A DNA stretch of 64,000 nucleotides from Phallusia mammillata (taxonomy: Eukaryota > Chordata > Ascidiacea > Phlebobranchia > Ascidiidae). Positions 35,301 to 47,129 of this stretch are shown here, piece after piece; position 1 is the first letter of the stretch; every line of letters begins with the position of its first letter. Position numbers and translations under genes: made by a program. The stretch spans positions 39,757 through 103,756 of the forward strand of contig QLIY01000581.1 in assembly GCA_003260075.1 (NCBI GenBank), in the 5' to 3' direction. The notes beneath the pieces are model-generated. The model was given only the letters and a program-made list of their open reading frames with translations, was not told where the DNA came from and ran no database searches.

Positions 35301-37221
35301 TTCGGTATTACGCCTTTAAATGACCTGGCGTACTGTGATTAACAGGTGGGAGTTAGTCATTATCGCTAGTCTACAAAAACGCTTGGGGGCTGATCCCAGT
35401 GGGTGTATGTTCACCCTAGTAGCTTAAATTTAAGTAAAGAAGGTATGATGTATTAAAGTTGTGCGTTTCGTCTCGGCATTGAGCCTGTTGTTGATCAAGT
35501 TGGAAAACAACAAGCTAGATATTTAAGTTTGCGAGTCACAAGAAAAACACGATGATAAAATAACGGGAAGTAATTGTAAGCAAAAACAAATGAGTCCGTG
35601 AAAGGCTTTCGTGGGTTCGTGACCACACTCAGGAAATGGAAAAAATATTTTTAACTACAAACTGATTTCGCTGTTTTACATTTTATGACTGGGAATGGCT
35701 ATACGCTAAGGCTTAAAAACAGACCGCCATCAGAATAGTTTGCAAAACAATCATGAGCGTGTGCAACCTAAAGCACTGCACGATGTATTTTTTGTACATG
35801 GCAGAGTGTTTCGGACTTGAGGCAACGCAATTCTACTGCATACAGTTTATACTACATGACTACATAATATACTTGGTATCGTTACCCATCCTGTAAGAAT
35901 ATATTTGTCAAAATTTGCCCCCTCTTGCAAAATTTTCTGCCTGCACCAATGGAAACACGGGTTCAGCCCAACGGCAGATTTAGTACAAACACGACACAGT
36001 ATAAAAGAAAAACACAGGCGAAAGAAAACCACAGGCTGATTTCCAATAATTAAAGCATTTTCTTTGCAGCGTTACGTTTTGTCGGTATAACAAGAATCAA
36101 ATAGGCTAAACCGAAGAAGCTGCAAGGTAAACTTACTTGGGTAAAAGTTTCCTATCGTGCCCCCCCCCCGTTGCCAACTAAAAAATTAGAATTATCAGTG
36201 TTGCCAAATCATTCAAAATGGCCTGGATTTTTGACTGGCACGTGCCTACGTTGCCTAATGGTTAATCCAGCACTGACTGCACGATGTATTTTTTTGTACA
36301 TCGCAGAGTGTTTTGGACTTCCCCCCCCCCTTATTGCAGATAATTAAAGCATTTTCTATGCAGCGTTACGTTTTGTCGGCATAACAAGAATCAAATAGGC
36401 TAACCTGAAGAAGCTGCATGGGAAACTTACTTGGGTAAAAGTTGCCAATCGTATAAACAAGAAATCCCGCTTCGCCCAAAACCAGGCACCATTTCGGTCC
36501 GACTTCTGTTAGCATGAAGGGAGTGAAGAAAAGCAAAAGTACCAGTGCGCATGCGTACAATATACTCAGACATGTTGTACCGAGATTTTGAGCGATGTTT
36601 ATACTGCTCTGTAGAGCAAGAATTCCTGCAAACAATAATATTAATAGACTGAAATGTATTTAACTTAGAAACGAAAGTAAGATATAAATCTTATAACCAC
36701 ACAGAGCCCATAACCATACAATAAACCTCCGTTAATCCGGATCTTCACCTAATGGACAAAACTTAAGGTAGAAATGATTTATAATGTGATAAGGCTTGAA
36801 CCAATCGGCATCGCTTAATCCGGACATTTTTTAGTCCGAACGGGGATTCACCGAGGTTTACTGTATTTTACCTTCTCGTGATGTTAAAACGTCAATTTAA
36901 GAAACATTGAAAAACTTACAAAAACAGCAGTTTCACTCAGTGTATTTTATTTTTGGTCTTAAATTCTTAATGGGTTCGGGCCATTTACGAATCTTTAGTA
37001 GCCTACTGTTTGTCAGCCAAATGTACAACACATTAAATGGTTATTGCATACAGTTGTTTATTGACTGAAAGTTTGTTTGTAAGACCAACATCTTCAAACA
37101 ATATTGCACCTAGTTTCTTACCGACATATGCTGATGCTGTAACCATAGTTCCAATTGACACGAGGTAGAAACGCTTGTTTATGGTGCACGCCATTTTTGG
37201 CATTCTACTATTACTCTCCAT
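32357..37221 (-). CDS. UNC93A: UNC93A-like membrane protein, copy B (incomplete as assembled)
   Basis: Six of the eight exons of copy A are present: 37122-37221, 36431-36625, a truncated exon 3 (about 34408-34553), 33764-33942, 33057-33291 and 32357-32610. Exons 4 and 5 are missing. The N at 34207 joins intron sequence that in copy A lies downstream of exon 5 directly to a second partial exon 3 (34208-34292), so the loss looks like an assembly gap rather than a deletion. A partial extra exon 2 (36138-36159) also stops at a C run. Where it can be read, the protein differs from copy A only by scattered substitutions (e.g. TIYITHLAKEY versus AIYITHLAKEY, FAQNLG versus IAQNLG). Role as for copy A. 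I cannot tell whether this is an intact paralogue, an allele or a pseudogene. Confidence 0.75.
33307..33555. mobile_element. hAT-type MITE, copy B counterpart of 21965-22147
   Basis: Ends caatggttcccaac and gttgggaacgactg are degraded relative to copy A. It sits at the same position next to the exon 7 acceptor, so the insertion predates the separation of A and B. It is about 66 bp longer than the copy A version. Confidence 0.7.
34620..35420. repeat. SINE copies in unit B, one partly repeated after poly-C
   Basis: 34735-34990 matches the SINE at 25653-25910, with a tRNA-like head and body. After C at 35286-35294, the body starts again (gcatgattcggtattacgcc) and runs to about 35700, repeating 34858-35285. 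Confidence 0.6.
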
Positions 37222-40200
37222 AATGCGGTTACAACTAAAACAGTACAAAAAGTCAAAATATTACTGAGAAACAAAACGGCTAAACTATATACAATATCCG
37301 TTGGAGTTCGACCTGCCCTTTCGTTTGAACACAATGATTTCATTTACAGTATTTTTTCAGACGTTTCCTGTTGCAAAGTTTGTAATGCCAATTTGTTGTT
37401 AATATGTCAAGCTGTTGCGATTATACAGACATAAGTCAGTGCTAACTGTCAGCAAGCTTAATTTAAGTGTAAAGATTTTAACATACTAAAATTCTGTATC
37501 AATATATGACGCGTTAAACTGGTGTGTGTTTCGTAACAATCTCTGTTTCAATGCTAACTTGTATATAGTTCACTCCGTAAAACATTGCTTTGGATTGCAC
37601 TTTGGAAAAGTTGCAATTCTGCTTATATGACCTTCTTGCGACAAACAACTGCCTAAATGCTAACACATATAATTCAATCTGTACCATACTGCTTTTATTT
37701 GCACTAAGGTATCCATTCTTATTATATAAGAGGTCGTTGCAACAAAAACTGCTTAAATACTAGCATAGTTTACTCAGTAACATACTTAAACTAGGATAAC
37801 GAAAGTTTTAATTCTGGTTTTCGGAAAGCTCATTGCAGTAAAATGAGAATATGTCAATCTTGTTTACATGCAATACATGTTAATACCTGCACTTTGTCTG
37901 ACCTTGCACTGCCCTTAACTTCAACACGAACTGGCTCCTGTTTGAATTCACACGTACAATGACAGTGCAAACAGCCCTGGTCATGTATGGTTTTGATTAA
38001 TTATACCAGAGACAGGAGTAGTGCACTGTACGACAGCAGTTCCCTTAAGCATTTGTAGCTGGTGTTACGAAAGGTCGCGTGTTATGACGAAACGGTTTTC
38101 TTTCATCTACGGAAGTGATTTAAACCGATTCGTCGAGCGGCACAAACCACACCAGGTCGCTGCAACAATGGTGACACATTCAAAAGCCACATTTTCACAA
38201 AATGGCTAATGATATGCACCATTAAACTTACCTAACAAAATTCCAAATTTTACAACTTTTAACCAAAAGATGCATTCAAAATTGGGGTCGCACCCCCCCC
38301 CCGTCGCAACCATGTATCATTTCAGTTCTAAAACTTAACCGACATTACGCAATAGTTATTGTCAATGACTAGTTTTGTATTATTACTACACCTGTACAAG
38401 CCAACAAGGTTTTAAAGTTTAATACCAGGCGATTACGCAACAGCTTTTACAACCAAGGTCGTGGGTTCTAACCCCACCACAGTTCTTGATGTTTAAATAT
38501 TCTGTCTCTGTTTGAACTGATATTTTTGCACGACTATGATCACAGTGTAATGACGACGTTTAAACCACAATAAAAGCAGCAGCACCAGCAGTAGTTACAT
38601 TCCCCCCCCCCTTGTCAATGACTAGTTTTGTATTACTACACCTGTACAAGCCAACAAGGCTTTAAAGTTTAATACCAGGCGATTACGCAACAACTTTTAC
38701 AACATAGGTCGTGAGTTCTAACCCCACCACAGTTCTTGATGTTTGAATATTCTGTCTCTGTTTGAACCGATATTTTTACACGACTATAATCACAGTGTAA
38801 TGACGACGTTTAAACCACAATAAAAGCAGTAGCACCAGCAGTAGTTACATTAAACTGATAAAGTGTACGGTAAAAAAAACTAGGTAAACAATCATGTGGT
38901 TATAACGGAACAAAAGTACAAAGACGTCGATGCTTCTAAACAAAGGAACCATTACAATACAACCAATTATCTATTTTCTGGGGCAGTGGTAAAAGCAGCC
39001 TTCTAAAACAAACAGACGAGTCAATATATTTATACGAGTGTGTTTTGACGTACTATGTTCATTTGTCGTAAAATAAAAGCCTAAAAAACAATAAGATCGT
39101 CTTATGCTGCATTTAAAGCCACAAAAACTAGCGAAAGCAAAACTAACCTAACCATATGTTGATGTGTTTAAAAGTGTTCATTTCTACAGGCTTGCCTCCC
39201 AACGTTTAAATCATTAGCTTTCTGCTAGATGTGAGATTCAGCATAAAATGCCACCATATTAACTAACATTCTAAAAACTCCAAATCTTTATATTACGATG
39301 ACAATATCTACGTTAAATTTTGAGATGAATTTAAAGTTAAAAAAATCATCGAAAATCTGACGTCTTCATCTCTTATGACGTCATAAAGTGTTTCAATCGA
39401 CACGCGAGGTTCGGGTGGGGAGGGAGGTTCTATGACGTCATGTGGGTGTGAAAGGGGCGTGTCTGACGCTTTCTTGCACTTTTGTTTCTAACATAAAATT
39501 ATGATGATTCTCGGTGATTTGTTTGTAAGGGAAACAAATAATAATTACCTTTCCTGTAAGTTTTAGTTTGGTTGGAGGTTTCTCTTTTACTGTAACTTTT
39601 CGTACCCGTGTTTTGGTAGCCTACAAATTGAAAACAAGTTAAGAAAGGACAAAGTTGGTAAAAGTAAGTTTTTGTCCAACTAAACTCTGTTTTGGTATTC
39701 ATGCTTCAAAAATGTATGAAGATGGGATACATAAACATAATATACATCTGTATGAAAAGGCTTATCATACAAAGGTTACTAAATAACCATTGTAGTCCAT
39801 TTTCCAACAATTACTTTGATAGTCATCACTGTTAATACTAGCTGATTTGATGATGGTTGTCACTTGTCATCACTCAATCAGCTAATATTGTGGGTTACAT
39901 GATGTGTAAACAAGTTAACTCACAGATTCTTTCAATTAAGTAAAAAATTGCATTCAAACACAAAACAAACCCCCCCCCCTGATGTGTAAACAAGTTAACT
40001 CACAGATTCTTTCAATTAAGTAAAAAACTGCATTCAAACACAAAACAAAATCTGTATCATTGAAGTTCTGAACCAAAGAAAAATTTACACCAAATGTGTA
40101 AGTTTGAAATGGGTTTAAAATGAGAAGTCAGTTCTGGACAGTTAAAAATAATTTACTAATTTTCGTTAAATCGAAATTTGTTCCTGGTTTAATCAAAAAC

Positions 40201-40354
40201 AGAACTTCCCAGTACTTGTGTATATAGAATACATCATCATGCAGATGTTTCATCAATCGCTGTTGTCATCATCAGTGCAGGTTTTCAATTGTGATAGGAC
40301 TTGGTTTATATAAGCCTGATTGTTTTTACATATACTCTGACCAGCAGCATGTTG
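37222..40354. other. 5' flank of UNC93A-B, end of duplication, BTBD8 3' flank
   Basis: This holds the 41-codon frame at 38084-38209 matching 28887-29012, two copies of a tRNA-like fragment, conserved CRE palindromes (39376, 39433) and C runs at 38293, 38602 and 39970 with local restarts. From about 40000 the sequence is single-copy and leads to the BTBD8 3' end. No further gene recognised. Confidence 0.5.
39376..39440. promoter_or_regulatory. Pair of CRE palindromes, unit B
   Basis: TGACGTCA at 39376-39383 and 39433-39440, spaced as in unit A. It lies about 2.2 kb upstream of the UNC93A-B start. Confidence 0.5.
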
Positions 40355-43300
40355 TTACTTCATGTTTATATCTATTATTTCACTATGTAGTGTCACCTTT
40401 GAACTGGTTAAAACTGGTTTTCTTGCCGGTTTTCGTCCCGGATCAGCTCCACTCATGGTTACTTTCCCAATTTTTGCTTTGGTCTCATCTGGTAACATTT
40501 CCCAACCCTTAGTGTGGATGATTGCAAAGTAACTAGTCGACAAATATTTCTCCAACTTATTGAACAACTTCTGTAAAGCTGGAGTGTTCTGTTGTAAATA
40601 AATAAGTTTTAAAAAAGAGTTTTTTGACTCAATATGCCTCTCAAAGATTATAAATACCTTAAGCTTATAAAAAAATTCAATAACCAATAACAATAAGATT
40701 TTATTTAATTATCAGTTTTCTTGAAAGAAACAAAAACCTTTTCAAATCTTCAAAAATTGTGATTAGAAAAAAATAATTTTGCATATAAATGTTTTTATTA
40801 ACAGAATGGTGCAATGTGACAAAATGTTTCATTACAGCACTGGCAGCAAGAAAAAAACAATTAAATTACCGGGTTCCACTCCTCTGCTTTAGCTGATTCC
40901 AGTAACTTTTTAACAGCAATATATTGTAAACATGCGTTGTCGTTGGTTATGTTGGCTCCTATCACCTCCAAAATTCTTTCAACTATTTCTGTTCTGCAGC
41001 CCATCCCCTATCAAAAACATATGGTTCAGCATCTTAATATTAATAAATGTATAAAGCTTTAGAGACAACATGTCAAAGATTTATTAAAAACAACTTTAAT
41101 ATCCTGATTTTTACATCTTTTTATCCTCTCTTTTACATCTTTTATTTGCAATCACACACACAAAATCAATTTAAATCATATGTAGCATTAGCAACAGCAT
41201 CTCAAATCAAAACAAAATAGGAAATATTTTACCTTGAATAGTAAGTCCCAGTTTCCATTTTCAGTCAGTTGAAAGAGATTTTTGGAAATAAATATTTCAC
41301 ATTGATTCATTAGTTTTCTTGCAATATCAACCATCGGTTTTTCCCATTTCACTGATGTCAGTCCACCAAGCAAAATATCAACTTTCAGTGCTATTTCACT
41401 AACACTATAAATATCCTGCAAAGTATGCAAGTAAATGCAAAAAATGTTTATTCCAATAATAATGGATCAACTATCTCAACCATCAATATACTGATTTTAA
41501 ATCTGTTGAACAATATGACCTATTCATCATAAATTAACAAACATTGCACTCTAATATACAGATTTAGGTTGTGATCAAAGTGTATGAAAAGTCTGCCTGT
41601 TGAATAAAACACCTTTGGAAAAGTTGATCTTATTAGGATTAAAACTCACAACCTTAGCATAACATAGGATTGTGTCCAATGGCTATGTTTTATCTCTATG
41701 TTGGGCAAATCAGTACATAGCAAACAAAACAGCCTACTCAGCATTCTATCAATGTAATTGAAATAGCTAGGACCAAGACCTTATGTTAAGTTAAAATTAA
41801 ATTTAAATTTCAAGCAACTAAGTTTCCAGACAAGCTACAAATTGTAAACAATCCCTTTACCATTGTGTGTACTACAGCAGCATAACATGTTTCAATGATT
41901 TCAGAGGGCATTGAACAAAAACTTTCTGTGTGCCAGAGTTTAGGAAAATATTCAACATTCCAAAGCAGACATTGTTCTTTCAGATTAATGAGGTTATAAA
42001 CACAACTCAGTTGAAGAGCTTCAGCAAAACCATGTGAACATTCTGCGCAAAATATTTACAGAATTCAGTTAATAATACATTGAGTGTAATTATTTCAACT
42101 CCTATTTTAGCAAGTAATATTAATTTATGGTTAGCAGTATAGGTATATAGTAGTTGATTATGTTTTTTTTTATTATTAGATTCACTATTTGTTAATGTTG
42201 TTAAACTCATTTTTTGTTACTCTTAAAGCAGTGGTTCCGAACATGGGGCTCAAAGACTGCTTATGGAGGGTGGGTAAAGGTAAAAATTGAAAAGCAAGTT
42301 ACTATACCCCCCCCCCATTTCAACTCCTATTTTAGCAAGTAATATTAATTTATGGTTAGCAGTACAGGTATGTAGTGGTTGATTATGCTTGTTTTTTTTT
42401 ATTGTTTTTTTTTTTATATATTTTTTATACACTATTTGTTAATGTTGTTAAACTAATTTTTTGTTACTCTTAAAGCAGTGGTTCTGAACATGGGGTTCAA
42501 AGACCACTTGTGGAGGGTGGGTAAAGACAAAAATTGAAAAGCAAGTTACTATGAAGAGTTCCTGGTACACAGAGGTTTACACAGAGGTCCTGACCTTAAT
42601 ACATCTTTTTATTAAGCATCAATGCAGCTAGTTGTGGTATTGAACAGAATTAGTGAGGCATGGCGTTTTTACCTGTTACTCCCAACAAACTGGAGAGCCG
42701 TTGCATAACTACACTCGCCAGTATGGCAAATGTCTTGTCACCAGCTGGGCTAATGAGATCTTATGCGCAAAGACCCCTTATGGAGGGTGGGTAAAGACAA
42801 AAATTGAAAAGCAAGTTACTATAAAGACTTCCTGGTACACAGAGGTCCTGACCCTAATACATTTAAGTACGAAACCATAACAAAAATATTTTTTCGACAA
42901 CAGTCTTTTTATTAAGCATCAATGCAGCTAGTTGTGGCATTTAACAGAATTAGTGAGGCATGGCATTTTTACCTGTTACTCCCAACAAACTGGAGTGCTG
43001 TTACATAGCTACACTCGCTAGTACGGCCAATGTCTTGTCACCAGCTGGGCTGATGAGATCTTACATGCTAAAAAAACTGTCTGTAGCTGCCAGCTATTCA
43101 TTTATTGACTTTCCCCCCCCCCGCATCAATGCAGCTAGTTGTGGTATTGAACAGAATTAGTGAGGCATGGTGTTATACCTGTTACTCCCACTCGCCAGTA
43201 TGGCCAATGTCTTGTCACAAGCTGGGCTGATGAGACCTAATGTGCTAAAAAAACTGTCTGTAGCTGCCAGCTATTCATTTATTGACTTGATGCTTTTATA

Positions 43301-43452
43301 AGTTTATTTATTTATTGCCTTAAATCAGTGCTTCCCAAACTTTTTTCTTTTAATGCGCATTTTAGAAAAAAACAAAAATTATTTGGCGCACTTTAAACAT
43401 TTGAATAAAAAATATATTTGAATTTTTTATTTAAGTTTAAAATGGCACAGCA

Positions 43453-43493
<41 letters not shown>

Positions 43494-45387
43494 AGAGACG
43501 TGGAGCATGTTGGCCTAGTGGTCTAAGCACCTGGTACAACTGCTCTACTTGATTGATTTTAATTTCAATATTTTTTGCGGCACAACTAATGACATCTCGC
43601 CGCACACCAGTGTGCCGCGGCGCATAGTTTGGGAACCACTGCCTTAAATGTTGCCTTAAATATATTATCCAACAAACATTACATTTAAGACATGCAATTC
43701 AAGACAGCATTATCTAACCTGGACAAGGTTTATGGAAAATGTGGCATCTGTGCTTGACCAGAAACAATTCCACAGCATGATTTATGTAGACTGAATTAAA
43801 CATGTCAGCAATGCCCGCTAGAGATGCAATAGTCGTATTGTTAATACTTGACAAATCAACAAATAATCCATAAGTGTAGCATAAGAATATTGCAAATGCA
43901 TTTGGTTGGACACCATCTGTGAAAAGAATATATTTAGGACATCATTTTTTGCCAGGTAAAATACAAAAACTTACTTAAAGTTATTTCCTTCTTTTCTATT
44001 TCAGACCAACATTGTGAAGAACTGAACATAGACGCAAAATATTTACATCGTGATGAGAGGATTTCGCGATGTGAGAAAAATCTTTCATTTCCCACCTAAA
44101 AGTGAAAAGCTCGATGTTGAATTTTATCTTTAAATTATGACACTTGCATTACAAATACATAACTTTAGACAATATACTTTATCGAAGATTTTGTTGTATA
44201 TTAACTAACATACTAATTTAAATGAACACAAATTCATTATTGACACCAGCAGACCAGCGATCAACACACTCATATCTAGATCACAGTATGCCAGGCCTAT
44301 GACTCAGCAGTGAGCCCATTAAAAGTCAAATAACAAGTATCATTGTCAGCCTTGTGTGCACCTTTGCCTGCCACTTGTCAGCTTTATAACAGGGAAAGCC
44401 TGTGTAACTCATTTGGTATAGCACATGTATATACTGAACCTAACATACTAAGATAGGAAATCGATGGTATCGCAAATTACTAAATTATATTACTATTGCA
44501 ACAACTTATTATGGGGGAACTGCCAACTTTTAATGCACTTACCTTTAGAATAACATTATGGCTGAATCCACTTGACAAAATATACAACATTGCCTCTTCA
44601 AATTTCCTGCCCTTTGGGTCATAAGACTTTAAACATTCATTAACAAGAGTAGACTGTTGGACCAGATCTGCAGAAAATATTACATTACTGTTTCATTTCT
44701 CAAAATAGAAGTACTAAACCATGCATAAATGACTGTAAATTGTAGTTACAATTTGACTTATATTGTGTTTGATATGTGCACAATGGCACAGTATTAAACA
44801 TTGTAGTAATGTGACATAAAAAACATAAAACAAAACAGCAAATCCTAATGAATAATTGCAAAATATTTTTACTTTGTGTATTGTTTTGCATTTCAGGTTG
44901 CACTGTGCTTGAATCAGCCATAAGCAACGTAGGTATTGAGGAGCTATGAAGATTATCATCTTCTTTTCCCTCAAGAAACCTACACAAAATGTACAAAACC
45001 ATACAAGTTATCTTAACTTAAATTACATGAACAAACAGCACTTCAAAATCTGGTTTTATTCAGTGTAATTAACGTACCTTTCGATGTCTGAAATAAACCT
45101 CCCCCCCCCCCCATAAGCAACGTAGGTATTGAGGAGCTATGAAGATTATCATCTTCTTTGCCCTCAAGAAACCTACACAAAATTACAAAAATATACAGGT
45201 TATCTTAACTTAAATTACATAAACAAACAGCACTTTAAAGTCTGGTTTATTTATTGTAATAAACGTACCGTTCGATGTCTGAAACAAATCTAGACCAAGC
45301 TTCTTTTTTCCATGACTTTACTTTTACAAGAAGCGAATTGTTTTTCTTCTCTTGTCGTTTTCCTGTTTTCAAATCAGGCAAAGACAT
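40355..45387 (-). CDS. BTBD8: BTBD8-like BTB/POZ protein (short form)
   Basis: Nine minus-strand exons join in phase: 45269-45387, 44873-44979, 44543-44667, 43975-44095, 43719-43916, 41861-42042, 41233-41415, 40870-41007, 40355-40588 (468 aa). A BTB core is visible at about residues 132-230 (FFSHREILSSRCKYFASMFS, ASLAGIADMFNSVY). It is followed by a helical BACK-like region (LKEQCLLWNVEYFPKLW, MPSEIIETC) and a C-terminal segment YFAIIHTKGWEMLPDETKAKI...GRKPARKPVLTSSK. The order and spacing match vertebrate BTBD8 from its second BTB domain. BTBD8 acts at clathrin-coated synaptic and endosomal vesicles through a long disordered C-terminal part, which is absent here. The stop comes 28 residues after the KPVL segment ends in SSK. 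The N-terminus is lysine-rich. Intron 5 (42043-43718) is swollen with repeats. Exon 2 is partly duplicated at 45113-45172 after a C run. Confidence 0.85.
42043..43718. repeat. BTBD8 intron with multiply repeated segments
   Basis: A segment of about 300 bp (gagggtgggtaaag..., gcatcaatgcagctagttgt..., atgtcttgtcaccagctggg...) occurs in whole or part at 42265-42306, 42508-42780, 42781-43112 and 43123-43290, with C runs at 42307 and 43113. cagtggttc ends at 42231 and 42477 suggest hAT-type edges. About 75 bp of it recur at 52061-52140. Confidence 0.6.
43326..43641. mobile_element. hAT-type MITE with 39-base C run
   Basis: Ends cagtgcttcccaaac and gtttgggaaccactg are inverted. A perfect 8-bp target duplication ccttaaat flanks it (43318-43325, 43642-43649). 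A C run occupies 43455-43493. Intron of BTBD8. Confidence 0.9.
44245..44420 (-). repeat. SINE body in BTBD8 intron, reverse orientation
   Basis: gaccagcgatcaacacactc, atgccaggcctatgactcag and the later 'tgtgtaactcatttggtata' resemble the tRNA-headed SINE family read backwards or rearranged. Degenerate. Confidence 0.4.
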
Positions 45388-46175
45388 TCCTGAATTAAAC
45401 TATCTAAGTTGCAAAGCTGTGTGGCATTAGGTAAGTTTTATTACCAGATATAGTGTACGGGTGCAGCATTCAGTAAAATTTGCTGCTTATGGCACGAAGT
45501 GTAACTTTTTGTATTGACATGGTCATAGAAATTAAAATGGGGAATCTCCCTGTTGGACGATTTTTTTTGTTTTTTAAACATACTGTTTATAAAAACAGCA
45601 TTTTTAGACATAATTATTTACTTCTGAGGCAGTTGTCGTTATTTTTATGTGTGTAATTTTTATTTGTATTTTTGTGAATTGTTTTTAGGAATTTAAAAAG
45701 CTTGAAAGAAGCAATACAAAAGCTAACATCAATAACAACGTGATTACTCATGCGTGGCAAAGTTTTTCTAACAGCTGGTTCTCTCGACCAATCAAATCTC
45801 TTCTTTGGGCGTCATGTTACATTTTTAACCTTTTCCTTTCGTTCAAATTAATTTCCTCGGTAAAGGCGTTGACGTTTTGTTGTGAAAGCGTTTCAGGCGT
45901 CTTTTTATGTTATTTGGAAGGCTAGCCTGATAGATTTCGCGAAGATATTGTGATTTTTAACATTACCACTCGAGTTTTGGCACAAAATTGAAAATTTTTA
46001 ATTGAAATATTTTGACAAACGGATTTGTTAAGATGCTGGAGCAAAGTAGCTCGTTACACGAGAAATTTACATGAGATAAAGTAGATTGCATTTGTGTAAA
46101 AATGTTTTCACATTTTTTTATATTTGTACTATGACTAAACAAATAATATTGTGTTGTATTCCTTATTTGTTAGAC
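45388..46175. promoter_or_regulatory. Divergent promoter region BTBD8 / coiled-coil gene
   Basis: The two start codons lie 788 bp apart on opposite strands. A CCAAT sequence occurs in 'tctcgaccaatcaaatc' (about 45782-45798). A 3' splice-like site (ttatttgttag) ends 2 bp before the ATG at 46176, so the plus-strand gene probably has a 5' UTR intron or a trans-spliced leader. Confidence 0.45.
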
Positions 46176-47129
46176 ATGGCAGTTGAAACTAAGAAACCAT
46201 TTGTATCAGCAATCGAAAGTTTGCGTAGTTTATATTCCTCACTGTGGGACATAAATGAGCAACTTCTCCAGCATGAAGATTCAAATCCTGATCCAGGAAT
46301 CAATTACACAAACCTCAAATTGGAAATCAAACACCGACGTGACAGTTTTGCGGAATTAACAAGTTATGCTTTATTTCTTACTCAATTCAGCAAGCCCATT
46401 GACAGCTGGGTAAGCATTGATGATATCAAGGCCAAAGTCAGAGAGTTATCTGAAAGCGTCCAGAGCGACTATATGCGCCATGAGAGATGTGAACAACATG
46501 AAAATAAGATGATTGAGTTCCTCGCTGAAACATGGGAGCAAATTAATCAATTGTCGTCATTTGACGAAGCTGAAACCGAAGTTCAAGCAAAAACTGCTAA
46601 ATGTGAAGAACTAAATAAATGTCTAAAGGACATAGAAGGTATTTTTGGAGGAAAAGAAATTAACAAACTAAAAATTGAACAGCTCATTGCAGAGCAAAAA
46701 GAAAAGTTGGAAAAATTAAAATTGGATCTCGACCTGCTAATGTATGCTTCACAAACAACTGCCAAACCTATGGATTCTGAAGAGTTAGATATTTTGTGCA
46801 ACATGCAGCACAAAATGAATGATAAAATATCCAATGTTGAAACTGAAGATGAAAAATTGTTGCGACAACACGAAGAGCTACTAGGGGTAAAAATTCTTGG
46901 CAATTCTCCTGATTGTGAAATTTTACGGCTCTGCTATACAAATAACGATGAGCCAAAGAGCTGTGATGTAAAGTTGATTTATGACGTTAGGAAAAGTCCA
47001 AAAAAGTTGGTTGACATAAATATTGTTGATTGTACTGTTGATGCCGCTGACCTAATACTCACAGCCATTCAAGTCAATAGTTTTTATGAAGTAATACCTG
47101 AACTAATTGAGCGTTTATATTCAAGTTAG
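46176..47129 (+). CDS. Intronless coiled-coil protein with possible kinetochore RWD C-terminus
   Basis: A single open frame of 317 residues. Residues about 85-250 are strongly helical and charged, with heptad-like leucines (KLKIEQLIAEQKEKLEKLKLDLDLL), i.e. a coiled coil. The last 85 residues (LGVKILG..., EILRLCYTNNDEPKSCDVKLIYDV, then SFYEVIPELIERLYSS) look like a small alpha/beta domain with an 'L.....FTN.D' type strand, as in the RWD domain of Spc25. This suggests a kinetochore role at the centromere in mitosis, but Spc25 is usually about 220 residues and the match is by eye only. I chose the ATG at 46176 because a 3' splice-like site sits right before it; an in-frame ATG at 46131 would add 15 residues. 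ODF2 starts 236 bp downstream on the same strand. Confidence 0.7.
   Translation: MAVETKKPFVSAIESLRSLYSSLWDINEQLLQHEDSNPDPGINYTNLKLEIKHRRDSFAELTSYALFLTQFSKPIDSWVSIDDIKAKVRELSESVQSDYMRHERCEQHENKMIEFLAETWEQINQLSSFDEAETEVQAKTAKCEELNKCLKDIEGIFGGKEINKLKIEQLIAEQKEKLEKLKLDLDLLMYASQTTAKPMDSEELDILCNMQHKMNDKISNVETEDEKLLRQHEELLGVKILGNSPDCEILRLCYTNNDEPKSCDVKLIYDVRKSPKKLVDINIVDCTVDAADLILTAIQVNSFYEVIPELIERLYSS

Larger units (their letters stand above)
30816..39955. repeat. Tandem duplication unit B (UNC93A-like locus)
   Basis: Second copy of the block described at 19450-30815, same orientation. It is broken by more poly-C joints (31881, 34397, 35286, 36160, 36321, 38293, 38602) and an N at 34207. Several sub-blocks occur twice within it, e.g. 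31471-31870 and 31891-32290. Confidence 0.85.

Noticed and set aside
46583..46956. Minus-strand frames inside the coiled-coil gene
   Set aside because: Shadow frames of the plus-strand coding sequence, serine/phenylalanine-rich as expected from antisense of Glu/Lys codons.
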